Part shown: positions 30,178 through 44,126 of the stretch, in pieces | Layout: the number at the start of each line of letters is the position of its first letter | Numbering within the stretch: the stretch's first letter is position 1 | Origin: Rhodococcus sp. 14-2483-1-2 | GTDB lineage: Bacteria; Actinomycetota; Actinomycetes; Mycobacteriales; Mycobacteriaceae | DNA: 64,000 bases | Assembly (NCBI RefSeq): GCF_002259405.1 | Contig: NZ_NPFW01000022.1 | Span: 186,001 to 250,000 of the forward strand | Reading direction: 5' to 3' | Notes under the pieces: generated by a model | Databases searched by the model: none | The model's input: the letters and a program-made list of their open reading frames with translations, nothing else | What the model was told of the DNA's origin: nothing | Translations under genes and position numbers: made by a program

Positions 30178-31403
30178 CGTTTGGTCGCACTCCATTGTGT
30201 GACCGGCAGCTGCGGTCTCCACGTCGTGAACGCGCCCAGCGGTTCACCACGATAGATCTGGAACCTGCGGAGCTCTCCGCCGTACTTCGCGGCAGCGGTC
30301 AGCAACAACGAATCCGATTCGGCGGTCACCGAATTGGCTACCACTCGTCCGCCGGTGCGCACCGCGGCCCAACACGCTTCGAGCATGTCGGCGCCGGTCA
30401 ACCCACCACCGATGAACACCGCATCCGGTGCCGGGTCTGCGTCCGCGACCACCGCGAAACTCTCCGGGGCACCGCCGTGCACCACGAGGCTCGGAACTCC
30501 CAGATGCAGTGCATTGGTCTCGATCTGCTCACGGCGCGCCTGCGAACTCTCGAACGTCACTGCACGACAGGATTCGTCGGTCCGCATCCATTCGATGGCA
30601 ATTGTTCCCGATCCGCCCCCGATGTCCCACAACAGCTCTCCGGGCCCTGGCGCCAACGCGCTGAGTGTCAGTGCTCGAACTTCCCGCTTGGTCATCTGAC
30701 CGTCCCCGGTGTACGCGGAATCGGCCAGGCCGGGAATGCGGGTGTGGCGGGCAGCGTCGGGATCTCGGACGCACAGCAGTGCAACGACATTGAGTGGGTC
30801 GACGCTCTCGAACGTCGACTCTCGCGCAATCCCGCCGACGATGCGCTCGGCCGGTCCGCCGAGCTGTTCGAGGACCGTCATCTCGCTCGCTCCGAAACCG
30901 TTGGCGGACAGCACCACCGCGATCTCACCCGGCGTGCTGCTGCCCCGGCTCAACACCAGTATCCGACGACCGTCGGCCAATTCGGGCAACACCGTCTCGG
31001 CCGGACTGTTCACCAGTGACACCGTCGTGGTGTGGTGGAGCGCCCAGCCCAACCGGGCACACGCCAACGACACCGAGGACGGGGCCGGATGCACCCTCAA
31101 GCGCTCGGCACCGAACTCCCGCGCCAGCGTCACTCCGATGCCATGGAACATCGGATCCCCGCTGGCCAGCACGCACACGCGAGAACCTGCGCAGGCGTCG
31201 ATCATCGGCCGCAGATTCGGCACCAACGGACTGGGCCATGTCCTGGTCTCGGTGCAGTGCTCCCGTACCCCCGCGACCTGGCGAGCGGAGCCGAACACCA
31301 CATCTGCTTGCTCGACGGCCGTGCGGGAACCGAGAGACAGTCCGTCCCAACCGTCCGCTCCGATTCCCACGACCACGATCGGAGCGGGCTCGGGTGCCAC
31401 CAT
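30174..31403 (-). CDS. cobL: Precorrin-6Y C5,15-methyltransferase (decarboxylating) CobL
   Basis: Adds methyls at C5 and C15 and removes the C12 acetate carboxyl of precorrin-6Y. The 409-residue protein has the expected two halves: CobE-type tetrapyrrole methylase (VVVGIGADGWDGLS, LASGDPMFHGIG) and a CobT-type Rossmann methyltransferase (LLWDIGGGSGTIAIEWMR). The ATG at 31403 overlaps the stop of the SDR gene (TGATG), which fixes the start, and the 3' end overlaps cobK. In M. tuberculosis, cobM lies between cobL and cobK; here the two are joined directly. Confidence 0.95.
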   Translation of the reverse strand: MVAPEPAPIVVVGIGADGWDGLSLGSRTAVEQADVVFGSARQVAGVREHCTETRTWPSPLVPNLRPMIDACAGSRVCVLASGDPMFHGIGVTLAREFGAERLRVHPAPSSVSLACARLGWALHHTTTVSLVNSPAETVLPELADGRRILVLSRGSSTPGEIAVVLSANGFGASEMTVLEQLGGPAERIVGGIARESTFESVDPLNVVALLCVRDPDAARHTRIPGLADSAYTGDGQMTKREVRALTLSALAPGPGELLWDIGGGSGTIAIEWMRTDESCRAVTFESSQARREQIETNALHLGVPSLVVHGGAPESFAVVADADPAPDAVFIGGGLTGADMLEACWAAVRTGGRVVANSVTAESDSLLLTAAAKYGGELRRFQIYRGEPLGAFTTWRPQLPVTQWSATKR

Positions 31404-32161
31404 CAGCGCGGCATTCTGCGCCAGAGCCATTGCGGCAGTAGACGCATGGCGAAGAACACCGGTCGCAGAGTCCCAGGTATCCACACGCTGGCCCGACGCT
31501 TGCGCAGCGCCGCGACGACGCTTTCGGCGACCTGATCCGGCGTACTCGACATGGGTGCCGGTGTCATCCCCTCGGTCATGGAACCGATGACGAATCCGGG
31601 ACGTGCGAGCAGGAGATGCACCCCGCTGCCGTGCAGTGAGTCACTCAGTCCGCTGGCGAACCCGTCGAGACCGGCCTTCGCGGATCCGTACACGTAGTTG
31701 GCGCGTCGCACTCGAACGCCCGCGACCGACGAGAACACGACCAGGTCGCCACTCCCCTGTGCTCGCAGCAGTTTCGAGGCGTGTGTCAGCACCGAAACCT
31801 GAGCCAGGAAGTCGGTGGTGATGACGTCGAGAGCGTGCTGCGCGTCGTCCTCGGCACGCGCTTGATCCCCGAGGATCCCGAACGCCAGCACCACGATCCC
31901 GATAGGACCGTGTCGCTCGGCAACCCGGCCGAGAAGCTCGGCGTGAGTGTCCATCGCGTTCGCGTCGAACTCGACGGTGTGGACGGCGTCCGCGCCCGCC
32001 TGCTGCACTCGTCGTTGCTGGGCATCGAGGTCGGTGCTGCGCCGAGCGGCCAGTACGACGGTGCGCCCCGACGCGAGTCGGGTAGCGACCTCGAGTCCGA
32101 TCTCGCTGCGACCGCCCAACAGCAACAGCGTTCCGGCCGCGGGTTCTCCTCGTCTGCTCAC
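31403..32161 (-). CDS. SDR-family oxidoreductase, DprE2-like
   Basis: Short-chain dehydrogenase of about 252 residues, with LLLLGGRSEIGLEVA as the nucleotide site, FSSVAG as the serine region and YVYGSAKAGLDG as the Tyr-Lys catalytic pair. RVRRANYVYGSAKAGLDGF and the C-terminal ending (LPQWLWRRMP) resemble DprE2, the keto-reductase forming decaprenylphosphoryl arabinose. It is more likely a paralogue, since dprE2 normally sits beside dprE1. The chosen start is GTG 32161; GTG 32197 is possible. The stop overlaps cobL (TGATG). M. tuberculosis has an SDR (Rv2073c) in the same place. Confidence 0.87.
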   Translation of the reverse strand: MSRRGEPAAGTLLLLGGRSEIGLEVATRLASGRTVVLAARRSTDLDAQQRRVQQAGADAVHTVEFDANAMDTHAELLGRVAERHGPIGIVVLAFGILGDQARAEDDAQHALDVITTDFLAQVSVLTHASKLLRAQGSGDLVVFSSVAGVRVRRANYVYGSAKAGLDGFASGLSDSLHGSGVHLLLARPGFVIGSMTEGMTPAPMSSTPDQVAESVVAALRKRRASVWIPGTLRPVFFAMRLLPQWLWRRMPR

Positions 32162-32206
32162 GCCGACCAGTCTTGCCGATGAAATCGTATTCACTACAGT
32201 CGGGGC

Positions 32207-32620
32207 ATGGCCGCAATCCCCGCAGACGCGACTGCCCTCGCCGACGACGCATTCGAATTCCTTGCCGAGCGGCACCTGGCCACTCTGACGACACTGCGAC
32301 CCGACGGAACTCCGCACGTCGTCGCCGTCGGCTTCACCTACGATGCCGAATCCCGATGTGCTCGGGTCATCACCAACGACGTGTCGCAGAAGGCGATCAA
32401 CGCCGGTCGCGGCGCCTACGCCGCGGTCACTCAGATCGACGGCGCCCGCTGGCTGACGTTGGAGGGGCCCGCGTCGGTGCGAAACGACCGTGAATCGGTC
32501 GTCGATGCGGAGAACCGCTATGCGCAGCGCTACCGCGTACCCAGGGAGAACCCCACCCGGGTCGTCATCGAGATACAGGTGCAGCGCGTGCTGGGTAGCC
32601 GTTCGCTGCTGAATCGCTGA
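32207..32620 (+). CDS. F420-dependent PPOX-fold reductase, Rv2074-like
   Basis: A 137-residue split-barrel protein ([20 protein letters not shown], then [16 protein letters not shown]). Sequence style and position beside an SDR-cobL-cobK operon match M. tuberculosis Rv2074, reported as an F420-dependent biliverdin reductase. Activity on biliverdin here is inference. It is divergent from the SDR gene with about 45 bp between starts and ends 21 bp from the convergent nucleotidyltransferase-like gene. Confidence 0.88.
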   Translation: MAAIPADATALADDAFEFLAERHLATLTTLRPDGTPHVVAVGFTYDAESRCARVITNDVSQKAINAGRGAYAAVTQIDGARWLTLEGPASVRNDRESVVDAENRYAQRYRVPRENPTRVVIEIQVQRVLGSRSLLNR

Positions 32621-32641
32621 CGAGAGCCACCTCCTCGACCC

Positions 32642-33220
32642 TCACGCCCAGGGTAGGACGGTCAGGTTCGGCCATTCGGTGATCCACCGAGCAGCCTTCG
32701 CCTCGTACACGTGCTGCATCGGTAACCGCGGGTTCGGCCGCACGATTCCCGCGAAGAGATCGTCGAATCCGTGCGGTGCGTACACGACGTCCGTTCCGCC
32801 CTCGTCGGTGGTGATGCCGAAGCAGCACGTGGTGGAGACGAAATGATCGATCGCATCCTCGGTACTTCGGTACGGCGCGATCGCAGAGCCGAAATGCTGC
32901 TCGTACCACAGGTGTACGCGCGCCTCGTTGCGTACTTCGACGTCCACACCGAGGTCGGCGAACACCGAGGCCGCGGACTCGATCACCTCGTTCTCCGCTT
33001 CGTAGGACAGATCGGAGTCGTCGAAGTAGAAAAAGTCGTAGTCCCGGATACCCGCACGAAGATCCCGACCGGCCAGGTGATTCCACACCGTCTGGAAGAG
33101 GCCACCCGCCGTCAGATACCACCCGGGCAGCCCGAGCTGCGGTGCGCGTCGAAGAATCTCGCCGACAGCGGGATTGGATCGAACGATCGAGACGAAGTCG
33201 GTCTCGTCCGGTGGCGTCAC
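32642..33220 (-). CDS. Nucleotidyltransferase-fold protein of unknown role
   Basis: A 192-residue protein resembling the COG3575-type nucleotidyltransferase-like family. The features seen are WYLTAGGLFQTVWN, IRDYDFFYFDDSDLS (an acidic pair that could bind metal) and HGFDDLFAGIVRPNPRL. Start GTG 33220 overlaps the peptidase stop by 4 bp (GTGTGA), indicating translational coupling. No antitoxin-like or toxin-like partner is evident. Substrate and biological role are unknown. Confidence 0.82.
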   Translation of the reverse strand: MTPPDETDFVSIVRSNPAVGEILRRAPQLGLPGWYLTAGGLFQTVWNHLAGRDLRAGIRDYDFFYFDDSDLSYEAENEVIESAASVFADLGVDVEVRNEARVHLWYEQHFGSAIAPYRSTEDAIDHFVSTTCCFGITTDEGGTDVVYAPHGFDDLFAGIVRPNPRLPMQHVYEAKAARWITEWPNLTVLPWA

Positions 33221-34359
33221 ACCGGCAGGACGGCCAGACCGTGCGGCCTGAGGTTGACCGACTCGCACCCGTCTGCGGTGACCACGACGATGTCCTCGAT
33301 GCGTGCACCCCACCGTCCGCGGAAGTAGATTCCCGGCTCGATGCTGAACGCCATCCCTTCGGTCAGCGTGATGTCGTTACCCGCAACGATGTACGGCTCC
33401 TCGTGTACCGACAGGCCGATTCCGTGACCGGTGCGGTGGAGGAACGCCTCCCCCAGACCGGCGTCGACCAGGACGTCGCGGGCGGCCGCATCGATGGACT
33501 GCGCCGTGACACCGGGCACCACCGCATCGACAGCTGCCTGCTGGGCCCGCTCCAGTACCGCGTACTGCTCGGCGATCTCCGCCTGCGGCTCGCCGAGACT
33601 GTAGGTCCGGGTCGAGTCGGAGTTGTATCCCGGTGCGACGGGTCCCCCGATGTCGATCACCACGATGTCGCCCGCCTCGACGACTCGATCGGATACCTCG
33701 TGATGCGGATCGGCACCGTGAGGCCCGGATCCGACGATGATGAATTCCGGTGCTGTGTGGCCTTCTTCGACGATCGCGGCCGCGATGTCCGACGCGATCT
33801 GAGCTTCCGTGCGGCCTACTCGAAGCCATTCACCCATCCGGGCGTGCACGCGGTCGATGGCGTGACCGGCGCGCCGCAACGCGTCGATCTCGGCTGCATC
33901 CTTGACCATACGAAGTTCGCGCAGCACGTCCGTGGCCAGTACAGGGACCGTGCCGAAGACACCGGCCAGCGGCACGAAATGCAGGGCGGGCATTGCGTCG
34001 GCGACGGCTGTTCTCGTTCCGCCGGGAACAGCGGCCGACACCAGTGCGTACGGATCCACACCGTCGACCCAGTCGACGAGCGTCAGAGACAGCTCTTGAG
34101 CCGCGGAATCACCCAGCGCGGCGAGCTCGAGCCGCGGAACGACGACCGTGGGGGTGCTGCCGTCCGCCGGAACCACCAGAGCGATGAGACGCTCGAACGA
34201 GCTGGCCTTCGAGCCGATCAGGTACCGCAGATCCGGACCCGGCGTGATCAACAGGGCATCCAAGCCCGCTTCCGACGTCAGGCGAGCCGCGCGGGCGAGC
34301 CTGGACGCATAGACATCGCTGGAGAAACGTGAGGAACTGACCGAAGAATCGACACTCAT
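33217..34359 (-). CDS. pepE: M24-family Xaa-Pro dipeptidase/aminopeptidase
   Basis: Cytosolic metallopeptidase of 380 residues cleaving bonds next to proline. It has a creatinase-like N-domain (1-150) and a pita-bread catalytic domain. Five metal ligands can be placed: D in VVIDIGG, D in [10 protein letters not shown] in [10 protein letters not shown] in FSIEPGIYF and E in ARIEDIVVV. It corresponds by position to M. tuberculosis pepE (Rv2089c), which lies beside the same exonuclease. The start is 12 bp or more from the divergent exonuclease. It is coupled to the downstream nucleotidyltransferase-fold gene. Confidence 0.94.
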   Translation of the reverse strand: MSVDSSVSSSRFSSDVYASRLARAARLTSEAGLDALLITPGPDLRYLIGSKASSFERLIALVVPADGSTPTVVVPRLELAALGDSAAQELSLTLVDWVDGVDPYALVSAAVPGGTRTAVADAMPALHFVPLAGVFGTVPVLATDVLRELRMVKDAAEIDALRRAGHAIDRVHARMGEWLRVGRTEAQIASDIAAAIVEEGHTAPEFIIVGSGPHGADPHHEVSDRVVEAGDIVVIDIGGPVAPGYNSDSTRTYSLGEPQAEIAEQYAVLERAQQAAVDAVVPGVTAQSIDAAARDVLVDAGLGEAFLHRTGHGIGLSVHEEPYIVAGNDITLTEGMAFSIEPGIYFRGRWGARIEDIVVVTADGCESVNLRPHGLAVLPV

Positions 34360-34395
34360 ACCTTCAGGCTAATGCCGTACGGCAAGATGAGCGCC

Positions 34396-35364
34396 ATGAC
34401 CGCCCCCGGAAAGTCTCCGTTGCTGCTCCTCGACGGTGCGAGCCTGTGGTTCAGGGCTTACTACGCACTGCCCGAGTCGATTACGGCCCCAGACGGGCGA
34501 CCCGTCAATGCCGTTCGCGGCTTCCTCGACATGATCTCGGCGTTGATCGCGCGCACCGAACCCAGCCGACTGGCCGTGTGTCTCGATCTGGACTGGCGGC
34601 CACAGTTCCGCGTCGATCTCGTGCCGTCCTACAAGGCGCACCGTGTGGCCGAGGCTGCCCCGGAGGTCGCCGAGAGCGAAGAAGTTCCGGAAACGCTGAC
34701 ACCGCAGGTGGACATGATCATGGATGTGCTCGCCGCATTGGGGATCGCGACCGCGGGCGCAGACGGTCTCGAAGCCGACGACGTGCTGGGGACCCTGGCC
34801 GCGCGCGAGCGTCAGGACCCCGTGGTCGTGGTCAGTGGAGACAGAGACCTGCTTCAGGTTGCCGCCGACGAGCCGAACGAGGTGCGCGTTCTGTACGTGG
34901 GACGTGGGCTGGCCAAAGCCGAATTGTTCGATCCCGCACTGGTTTCCGAGCGCTACGGGGTGCCGCTTCATCGAGCGGGTGCGGCGTACGCGGAACTCGC
35001 CTTGCTGCGCGGCGATGCCTCCGACGGCCTGCCCGGCGTCAAAGGTATCGGGGAGAAGACGGCATCGAGCCTGATGATGACCTACGAATCCGTCGCTGCG
35101 TTGCGCGCTGCGGCACTCGACCCGTCGTCGGACATGGCCAAGGGCATCCGAGCGAAGCTGGCCAATGCCGGCGACTACCTGGACGCGGCGCTGCCCGTCG
35201 TCCGGGTTGTCACCGACGCCGATGTGGTCCTGTCGAAGTCCGACGAGATTCCGGCCGAGCCCGCCGATCTCGACGCGCTGAACACGCTCGCAGAGACCCT
35301 CGGTATCGAGAACGCCGTGGCCCGCCTCGTCGCTGCGATGGCGGCCACGGCGTCGACGACCTGA
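34396..35364 (+). CDS. 5'-3' exonuclease (FEN/Pol I N-domain type)
   Basis: Stand-alone structure-specific 5' nuclease of 322 residues, like the N-terminal domain of DNA polymerase I. It may help remove RNA primers or repair flaps. Acidic active-site stretches are [37 protein letters not shown] and [12 protein letters not shown], followed by the helix-hairpin-helix region [23 protein letters not shown] at 34372 and 34387 are also in frame; 34396 gives the family-like start MTAPGKSP. It is divergent from the peptidase, as in M. tuberculosis (Rv2089c/Rv2090). Confidence 0.93.
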   Translation: MTAPGKSPLLLLDGASLWFRAYYALPESITAPDGRPVNAVRGFLDMISALIARTEPSRLAVCLDLDWRPQFRVDLVPSYKAHRVAEAAPEVAESEEVPETLTPQVDMIMDVLAALGIATAGADGLEADDVLGTLAARERQDPVVVVSGDRDLLQVAADEPNEVRVLYVGRGLAKAELFDPALVSERYGVPLHRAGAAYAELALLRGDASDGLPGVKGIGEKTASSLMMTYESVAALRAAALDPSSDMAKGIRAKLANAGDYLDAALPVVRVVTDADVVLSKSDEIPAEPADLDALNTLAETLGIENAVARLVAAMAATASTT

Positions 35365-35383
35365 CCGAGTGACCGAAACGGGT

Positions 35384-39161
<3,778 letters not shown>

Positions 39162-39188
39162 GCGCTGGTCCCAACGAAGCGGCCGGAA

Positions 39189-40160
39189 TCAGATGGTGTC
39201 GTCGTACTGTGACTGGGTGCGGGTCGCAGCACCGAATCCGCTGGGCGGCGGTGTCGGAGCGACAGCGTGTGGGGACTCGATCGTACTTGCGCCTTCGATA
39301 CGTGTTGCTTCGTCATCTGACACATCACCCCATTCGTCTCTTCTCTTGCGCAACTTACGCTTGTCGTGAATCCGCGCAATCTGCACTGCCATCTCGAAGA
39401 GAACCGTCAACGCCAAGGCCAAGGCCAGCATCGAGAACGGGTCCTGCCCCGGAGTTGCGATGGCCGCGAAGACGAACAGCCCGAAGATGAGACCTCGACG
39501 CCATGCCTTGAGTCGCTCGTAGGTGAGTACGCCGACAAAATTCAGGGCGACGACCAGCAACGGAATCTCGAAACTGACGCCGAAGATGATGAGGAGGTTG
39601 ATCAGGAATCCGAAGTACTGATCGCCGCTCAGGGCAGTGATCTGCACGTTGTCACCGATGGAGAGCAGGAAGTGCAGGCCTTTGGCGACCACGAAGTAGG
39701 CCAGGACGGCTCCGGCGACGAACAGCGCTGCCGCTGCGGAGACGAACGACACCGCGTGTCGACGTTCGTTGGCGTACAGGCCGGGAGTGATGAAGGCCCA
39801 GATCTGATACAGCCAGATGGGGCAGGCCAGCACGACACCGGCGGTGAACGCGACCTTGAATCGCAACAGGAACTGATCGAACGGTCCGGTCGCCAACAGA
39901 CGACATTGGTCGTCGTTGCTCAGATTCGCGCGAAGGCTGGGATCGAGCGTGCAGTAGGGACCCCGTAGGAGGTCGCCGAGGCTCTCGACGCCGAAGATGG
40001 TGTGCGAGTACCAGAAGAACCCGAAAGCAGTCGTCACTGCAACTGCTACCAACGACCACAGGAGCCGGGTTCGCAGCTCGTACAGGTGATCGACCAACGA
40101 CATGGTGCCGTCGGGATTGACTCGGCGCTTGCTACGCCGCGGATCGAACGGAATGCGCAT
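39189..40160 (-). CDS. tatC: Sec-independent translocase subunit TatC
   Basis: Receptor core of the twin-arginine export machine in the cytoplasmic membrane, binding folded precursor proteins. Its 323 residues contain six membrane segments. The signatures [17 protein letters not shown] at the N-terminus, the [23 protein letters not shown] loop-helix and [22 protein letters not shown] are present. A charged tail of about 60 residues follows the last helix. It forms an operon with tatA; no tatB is adjacent. Confidence 0.97.
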   Translation of the reverse strand: MRIPFDPRRSKRRVNPDGTMSLVDHLYELRTRLLWSLVAVAVTTAFGFFWYSHTIFGVESLGDLLRGPYCTLDPSLRANLSNDDQCRLLATGPFDQFLLRFKVAFTAGVVLACPIWLYQIWAFITPGLYANERRHAVSFVSAAAALFVAGAVLAYFVVAKGLHFLLSIGDNVQITALSGDQYFGFLINLLIIFGVSFEIPLLVVALNFVGVLTYERLKAWRRGLIFGLFVFAAIATPGQDPFSMLALALALTVLFEMAVQIARIHDKRKLRKRRDEWGDVSDDEATRIEGASTIESPHAVAPTPPPSGFGAATRTQSQYDDTI

Positions 40161-40224
40161 GGTGTTCTACGGTCAGCCTTCTTCGGTCGGACGGCGGCGG
40201 AGGGCCGTCACCGACAGCAGTGAA

Positions 40225-40250
40225 CCTTCGGTGCCACTTGGCACCGAAGG
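40225..40250 (-). terminator. Perfect hairpin between tatA and tatC
   Basis: CCTTCGGTGCCA and TGGCACCGAAGG form a 12-bp perfect stem with almost no loop (11 bp with ACTT if one pair is opened). It lies in the 110-bp gap after tatA and has no U-tract. It may be a partial terminator, or a stem that protects the tatA mRNA so that TatA is made in excess over TatC. Confidence 0.65.
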
Positions 40251-40270
40251 TGTGCTGAGCGGCCGTGCGC

Positions 40271-40537
40271 TCAGGCAGACTTGGCGTCGTGCTGGGTCTC
40301 GCTGTTCGGCTGCACGACGGGCGCAGGCGAGGGCAGCTGTGCGGGAGCGGTCGGCTGCTGTGCCGTCGCAGTGTCGGCGTCCGACTTGCCGTCGTTCTGC
40401 ATCTCCTTCACCTCGCTCTTGAAGATGCGCAACGACCGGCCGAGTCCGCGAGCAGCCTCGGGCAGCTTCTTGGAACCGAACAGAATGATGACGACCACCG
40501 CAACGATGGCCCAGTGCCAGGGACTGGTGAATCCCAT
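40271..40537 (-). CDS. tatA: Twin-arginine translocase subunit TatA
   Basis: Pore-forming or membrane-thinning subunit of the Tat system, 88 residues. One N-terminal membrane helix ([14 protein letters not shown]), the [20 protein letters not shown] hinge and amphipathic helix, and a polar Gln/Pro/Ala tail. It is preceded by pafC at 86 bp. TatA is needed in excess of TatC, consistent with its place upstream of the intercistronic hairpin. Confidence 0.97.
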   Translation of the reverse strand: MGFTSPWHWAIVAVVVIILFGSKKLPEAARGLGRSLRIFKSEVKEMQNDGKSDADTATAQQPTAPAQLPSPAPVVQPNSETQHDAKSA

Positions 40538-40623
40538 GCGAACCTCCTACAGATCAGATGAATCGAGCGTACCCGACCGCGGGTACCGCCTCCGGCAGCG
40601 GCGGCCGCGGGTTTGCCCCGCGT

Positions 40624-41619
40624 TCATGTGGCGACGGTGCCGTCCGCGCCGGTGGCGTCGAGCTCGGCGTACGCATCCAGGGCCGAACGCGCTCGGTCGC
40701 GGACGGAGTTCACCAAGGATTCAGGTGCCAGTACCGTGACGCCGCCGCCGAAGCCCAACGTCAACCGAGTCATCCACTGCAGCGTCGCGAACCGCATCGT
40801 GACCACTATCGACCCGTCCGCATCCGCAGCGACCTGTGTCATCGGGTAGTAGTCCAGGATCCAGGTGAAGGTAGGCGACACCTTCAGCCGCGCCTGCGAC
40901 AGCGAGGGATCGTCGTTGAAGATCTCGAAGGCGTCCTCGTCCTGCACCGATTCCGGCGGCGCGGCCGGTTCGTCGAGCTCGGTGGCCGAGTCGATGCGGT
41001 CGAACCGGAACAGTCGAACTCCCTCGGCGCTTCGGCACCACGCCTGCACGTAGCTGTGGTCGTCGACGACCACCGTCCTGATCGGGTCGACGGTTCGCTC
41101 GGTGACGACATCCCGCGACGCGGAGTAGTAGGTCAGTTCCAACGCGTGCCGGTGACGCAGGGCAGATCGGACGGTACTCGAGACCGGCCCCTCCTCTGCA
41201 CCTGCTCCGTCGTGATCGGACGAAAGTGGCACGTTGGCCGCCGCCGAGCCTGCTGCGGTCTCGATCTTCGCGATCGCTCGCTGAGCGGCGGACGGGTCGA
41301 CCATGCCGGGCATCGACGTCAGAGATCGAAGCGCAACCAACAGAGCCGTCGCCTCGGTCGACGTCAGGCGTAGCGGTCGATCGATCCCGGCCGAGAACGT
41401 CACGTCGATGCTCTCCTCGGAGAACGACAGATCGATCAGATCACCCGGGCCGTAGCCGGGTAGACCGCACATCCAGAGCTGATTGAGATCGGCCATCAGC
41501 GTCGCCGTCGACACCCCCAGCTCCCGCGCGGCCTCCTCGGCGCTCAACCCGGGATTCGCCATGAAGAACGGCACCATGTTGAGCAACCTGGCCAGCCGAA
41601 CCGACAGTCGCGCGCTCAT
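40624..41619 (-). CDS. pafC: PafC, WYL-domain transcriptional activator subunit
   Basis: Half of the PafBC complex, which activates the LexA-independent DNA-damage response in mycobacteria. It has 331 residues: an N-terminal winged helix ([36 protein letters not shown]) and a WYL domain (about 150-220, ALELTYYSASRDVVTERTV), then a C-terminal extension. The ATG at 41619 overlaps the pafB stop by 4 bp (ATGA). The frame is open through pafB, but that upstream stretch is not part of the protein. Confidence 0.95.
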   Translation of the reverse strand: MSARLSVRLARLLNMVPFFMANPGLSAEEAARELGVSTATLMADLNQLWMCGLPGYGPGDLIDLSFSEESIDVTFSAGIDRPLRLTSTEATALLVALRSLTSMPGMVDPSAAQRAIAKIETAAGSAAANVPLSSDHDGAGAEEGPVSSTVRSALRHRHALELTYYSASRDVVTERTVDPIRTVVVDDHSYVQAWCRSAEGVRLFRFDRIDSATELDEPAAPPESVQDEDAFEIFNDDPSLSQARLKVSPTFTWILDYYPMTQVAADADGSIVVTMRFATLQWMTRLTLGFGGGVTVLAPESLVNSVRDRARSALDAYAELDATGADGTVAT

Positions 41620-42608
41620 CGCTCGTTCTCCACGTCGGCCGCTGTCTGCAGGGTCGAGATCACGTCTGCGCGCAGCTCGGCGGGTTCGAGTACCACCGCA
41701 TCCGCTCCGTGACCTGCGATCAACCGCGAGATCCAATCCCAGGACCGCACGGGCACCTCGACGACAGTGCCGCTGCGGGTACCGAGGCTCTGCACGCCGA
41801 CCACCGTTCCCATCCTGCGCAATTCCAGCGCCCTTCCGTCGTGCAGCCATACCAGGGCCGTGCCCGATACCGAGGACGTACCCGCGACTCGACGGACGAT
41901 GTCCTGCAGATCGACGCCGTCGGGCCTGCGGACGCTCTGCGGGGTGCCGAACGACTTGACCTCGTCGCCGATTCGGGAGAGGCGAAACGTGCGGGTGTCG
42001 TTGCGGTCCACGTCGTGTCCCACCAGATACCAGCGACCGCGAAACGTCACGACACCCCAGGGCTGGACGGTTCTGGTGGTGAACGGCTCGGTCAACGACG
42101 GGCGGTGTTGGAACCGCACCGACTTGCCGTCGTCGATCGCGGCCAGCAAGGCACCCAGCGCAGGTTCGGAGCCGCGAGTGCGTGCGGGAACCGCGGTCAC
42201 CGACGCGGCGGACTCGTTCTGGTCGACCTGAATTCCCGCGGCTCGGAGTTTGAGCAACGCACTCTGTGCCGCGGAGGTGAGTTCGGGCGACTCCCACAGC
42301 TTGACGGCGACCGCGACGGCGGCCGATTCCTCGCTGGTGAGGTCGATGTCGGGCAGTTCGTAGGCATCGCGGTTGATGCGATAGCCCTCGACGCCACCGA
42401 ATCTGGTGGCGGTACCGGTCTCCAACGGGACACCGAGGTCACGCAGTTCGTTCTTGTCCCGCTCGAACATCCTGCTGAACGCTTCGTGGCTGGTGGAGTC
42501 GTCGTATCCGGCAACGCTCTCGCGGATCCACTCCGCGGTGAGGAACTGACGTGTCGACAGCAGACAGATGACCAGATTCATCAGGCGTTCGACTTTGGTG
42601 GTGGCCAC
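41616..42608 (-). CDS. pafB: PafB, WYL-domain transcriptional activator subunit
   Basis: Partner of PafC, 330 residues. Helix-turn-helix at about 1-70 (KVERLMNLVICLLSTRQFLTA, then MFERDKNELRDLGVPL) and a WYL domain (SVRFQHRPSLTEPFTTRTVQPWG, GRWYLVGHDVDRNDTRTFRL). The WYL module is thought to sense a nucleic-acid ligand made during DNA damage. It follows pafA by 61 bp and is translationally coupled to pafC. Confidence 0.95.
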   Translation of the reverse strand: MATTKVERLMNLVICLLSTRQFLTAEWIRESVAGYDDSTSHEAFSRMFERDKNELRDLGVPLETGTATRFGGVEGYRINRDAYELPDIDLTSEESAAVAVAVKLWESPELTSAAQSALLKLRAAGIQVDQNESAASVTAVPARTRGSEPALGALLAAIDDGKSVRFQHRPSLTEPFTTRTVQPWGVVTFRGRWYLVGHDVDRNDTRTFRLSRIGDEVKSFGTPQSVRRPDGVDLQDIVRRVAGTSSVSGTALVWLHDGRALELRRMGTVVGVQSLGTRSGTVVEVPVRSWDWISRLIAGHGADAVVLEPAELRADVISTLQTAADVENER

Positions 42609-42669
42609 GACAGTCGAGCCTAGTTGCTCGTGGGTGGCCGCAGCGGTAACGACCCGACTGCGTCGGGCA

Positions 42670-44028
42670 CTACATCGACGCGATCAGCCTCTCCACTCGC
42701 TCGTCGACCGAGCGGAACGGATCCTTGCAGAGCACGGTTCGCTGAGCCTGATCGTTGAGCTTGAGGTGCACCCAGTCGACCGTGAAGTCGCGACCTGCCT
42801 CCTGGGCGGCCGTGATGAATTCTCCGCGCAGCTTGGCTCGGGTGGTCTGGGGCGGCAGGTCCACGGCCTCGTCGATCTGTTCGTCCTCGGTGACGCGCTT
42901 GGCCAACCCTTTGCGCTGCAACAGGTCGAACACTCCCCGGCCGCGCTTGATGTCGTGGTAAGCCAGGTCCAACTGAGCGATCTTGGGATCGGACAGCTCC
43001 ATCGAGTACCGGTCTTGGTAACGCTGGAACAGTTTGCGCTTGATGACCCAGTCGATCTCGGTGTCCACCTTCGCGAAATCCTGGGTCTCGATGGCGTCGA
43101 GCGTTCGTCCCCACAGGTCGACGACCTGTTCCACCTGAGTGTTCGGCTCGCGCGTCTTGAGGTGCTCGACGGCTCGTGCGTAGTACTCGCGCTGAATGTC
43201 GAGGGCGCTGGCCTGTCGTCCCCCGGCCAGTCGAACGGGACGCCGTCCGGTGAGATCGTGACTGACCTCGCGGATGGCGCGAATCGGATTGTCCAATGCG
43301 AAATCTCGGAAGGACACACCCGCCTCAATCATTTCGAGAACGAGGGCTGCCGTTCCGACCTTGAGCATCGTCGACGTCTCGGCCATGTTCGAGTCGCCCA
43401 CGATGACGTGCAGGCGGCGGTACTTCTCGGCGTCGGCGTGCGGTTCGTCGCGAGTGTTGATGATCGGCCGGGAACGAGTGGTTGCCGAGGAGACGCCTTC
43501 CCAGATGTGCTCGGCGCGCTGCGACAGGCAGAACGTCGCAGCCTTCGGCGTCTGGAGTACCTTGCCTGCGCCACAGATCAACTGGCGCGTGACCAGGAAC
43601 GGCAGCAGCACGTCCGAGATTCGGGAGAACTCACCGGCACGCTGGACGAGGAAGTTCTCGTGGCAGCCGTAGGAGTTTCCCGCCGAGTCGGTGTTGTTCT
43701 TGAACAGATAGATATCGCCCCCGATGCCCTCTTCTGCCAGGCGCTGCTCGGCGTCTATGAGCAGGTCTTCCAAGACCCGCTCGCCGGCGCGGTCATGGGT
43801 GACCAACTGCAACAGACTGTCGCACTCGGCGGTGGCGTACTCGGGGTGCGAGCCCACGTCGAGGTACAGGCGGGCACCGTTGCGAAGGAACACATTCGAG
43901 CTGCGACCCCACGAGACGACTCGGCGAAACAGATAGCGAGCCACTTCGTCCGGACTCAGCCGTCGATGTCCGTGGAAAGTACATGTGACACCGAACTCTG
44001 TCTCGATGCCCATAATTCGTCGCTGCAC
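42670..44028 (-). CDS. pafA: Pup-protein ligase PafA
   Basis: Forms an isopeptide bond between the C-terminal glutamate of Pup and lysines of target proteins, using ATP. It has 452 residues of the glutamine-synthetase-like fold, with MGIETEFG carrying the nucleotide and metal ligands and the catalytic aspartate at D57 in [14 protein letters not shown]. It lacks the Dop-loop present in its paralogue (47727-49226). Other shared stretches are YGCHENFL and [17 protein letters not shown]. It heads the pafA-pafB-pafC-tatA-tatC-helY gene row and is separated from prcBA by one inserted plus-strand gene. Confidence 0.97.
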   Translation of the reverse strand: MQRRIMGIETEFGVTCTFHGHRRLSPDEVARYLFRRVVSWGRSSNVFLRNGARLYLDVGSHPEYATAECDSLLQLVTHDRAGERVLEDLLIDAEQRLAEEGIGGDIYLFKNNTDSAGNSYGCHENFLVQRAGEFSRISDVLLPFLVTRQLICGAGKVLQTPKAATFCLSQRAEHIWEGVSSATTRSRPIINTRDEPHADAEKYRRLHVIVGDSNMAETSTMLKVGTAALVLEMIEAGVSFRDFALDNPIRAIREVSHDLTGRRPVRLAGGRQASALDIQREYYARAVEHLKTREPNTQVEQVVDLWGRTLDAIETQDFAKVDTEIDWVIKRKLFQRYQDRYSMELSDPKIAQLDLAYHDIKRGRGVFDLLQRKGLAKRVTEDEQIDEAVDLPPQTTRAKLRGEFITAAQEAGRDFTVDWVHLKLNDQAQRTVLCKDPFRSVDERVERLIASM

Positions 44029-44126
44029 ACTTCGACACTACAACGCAACCCTCGAAACGATGTGTCGGAGCGCCCCGATGTCGTCCGTCCGTGAGGATGC
44101 CGTCGCACGTGCCTAGGCTGGGCGTC

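Noticed and set aside
40624..42297. A 557-codon frame covering pafC plus half of pafB
   Set aside because: The upstream part is antisense-like Arg-rich sequence inside pafB; the ATGA overlap and family start place pafC at 41619.
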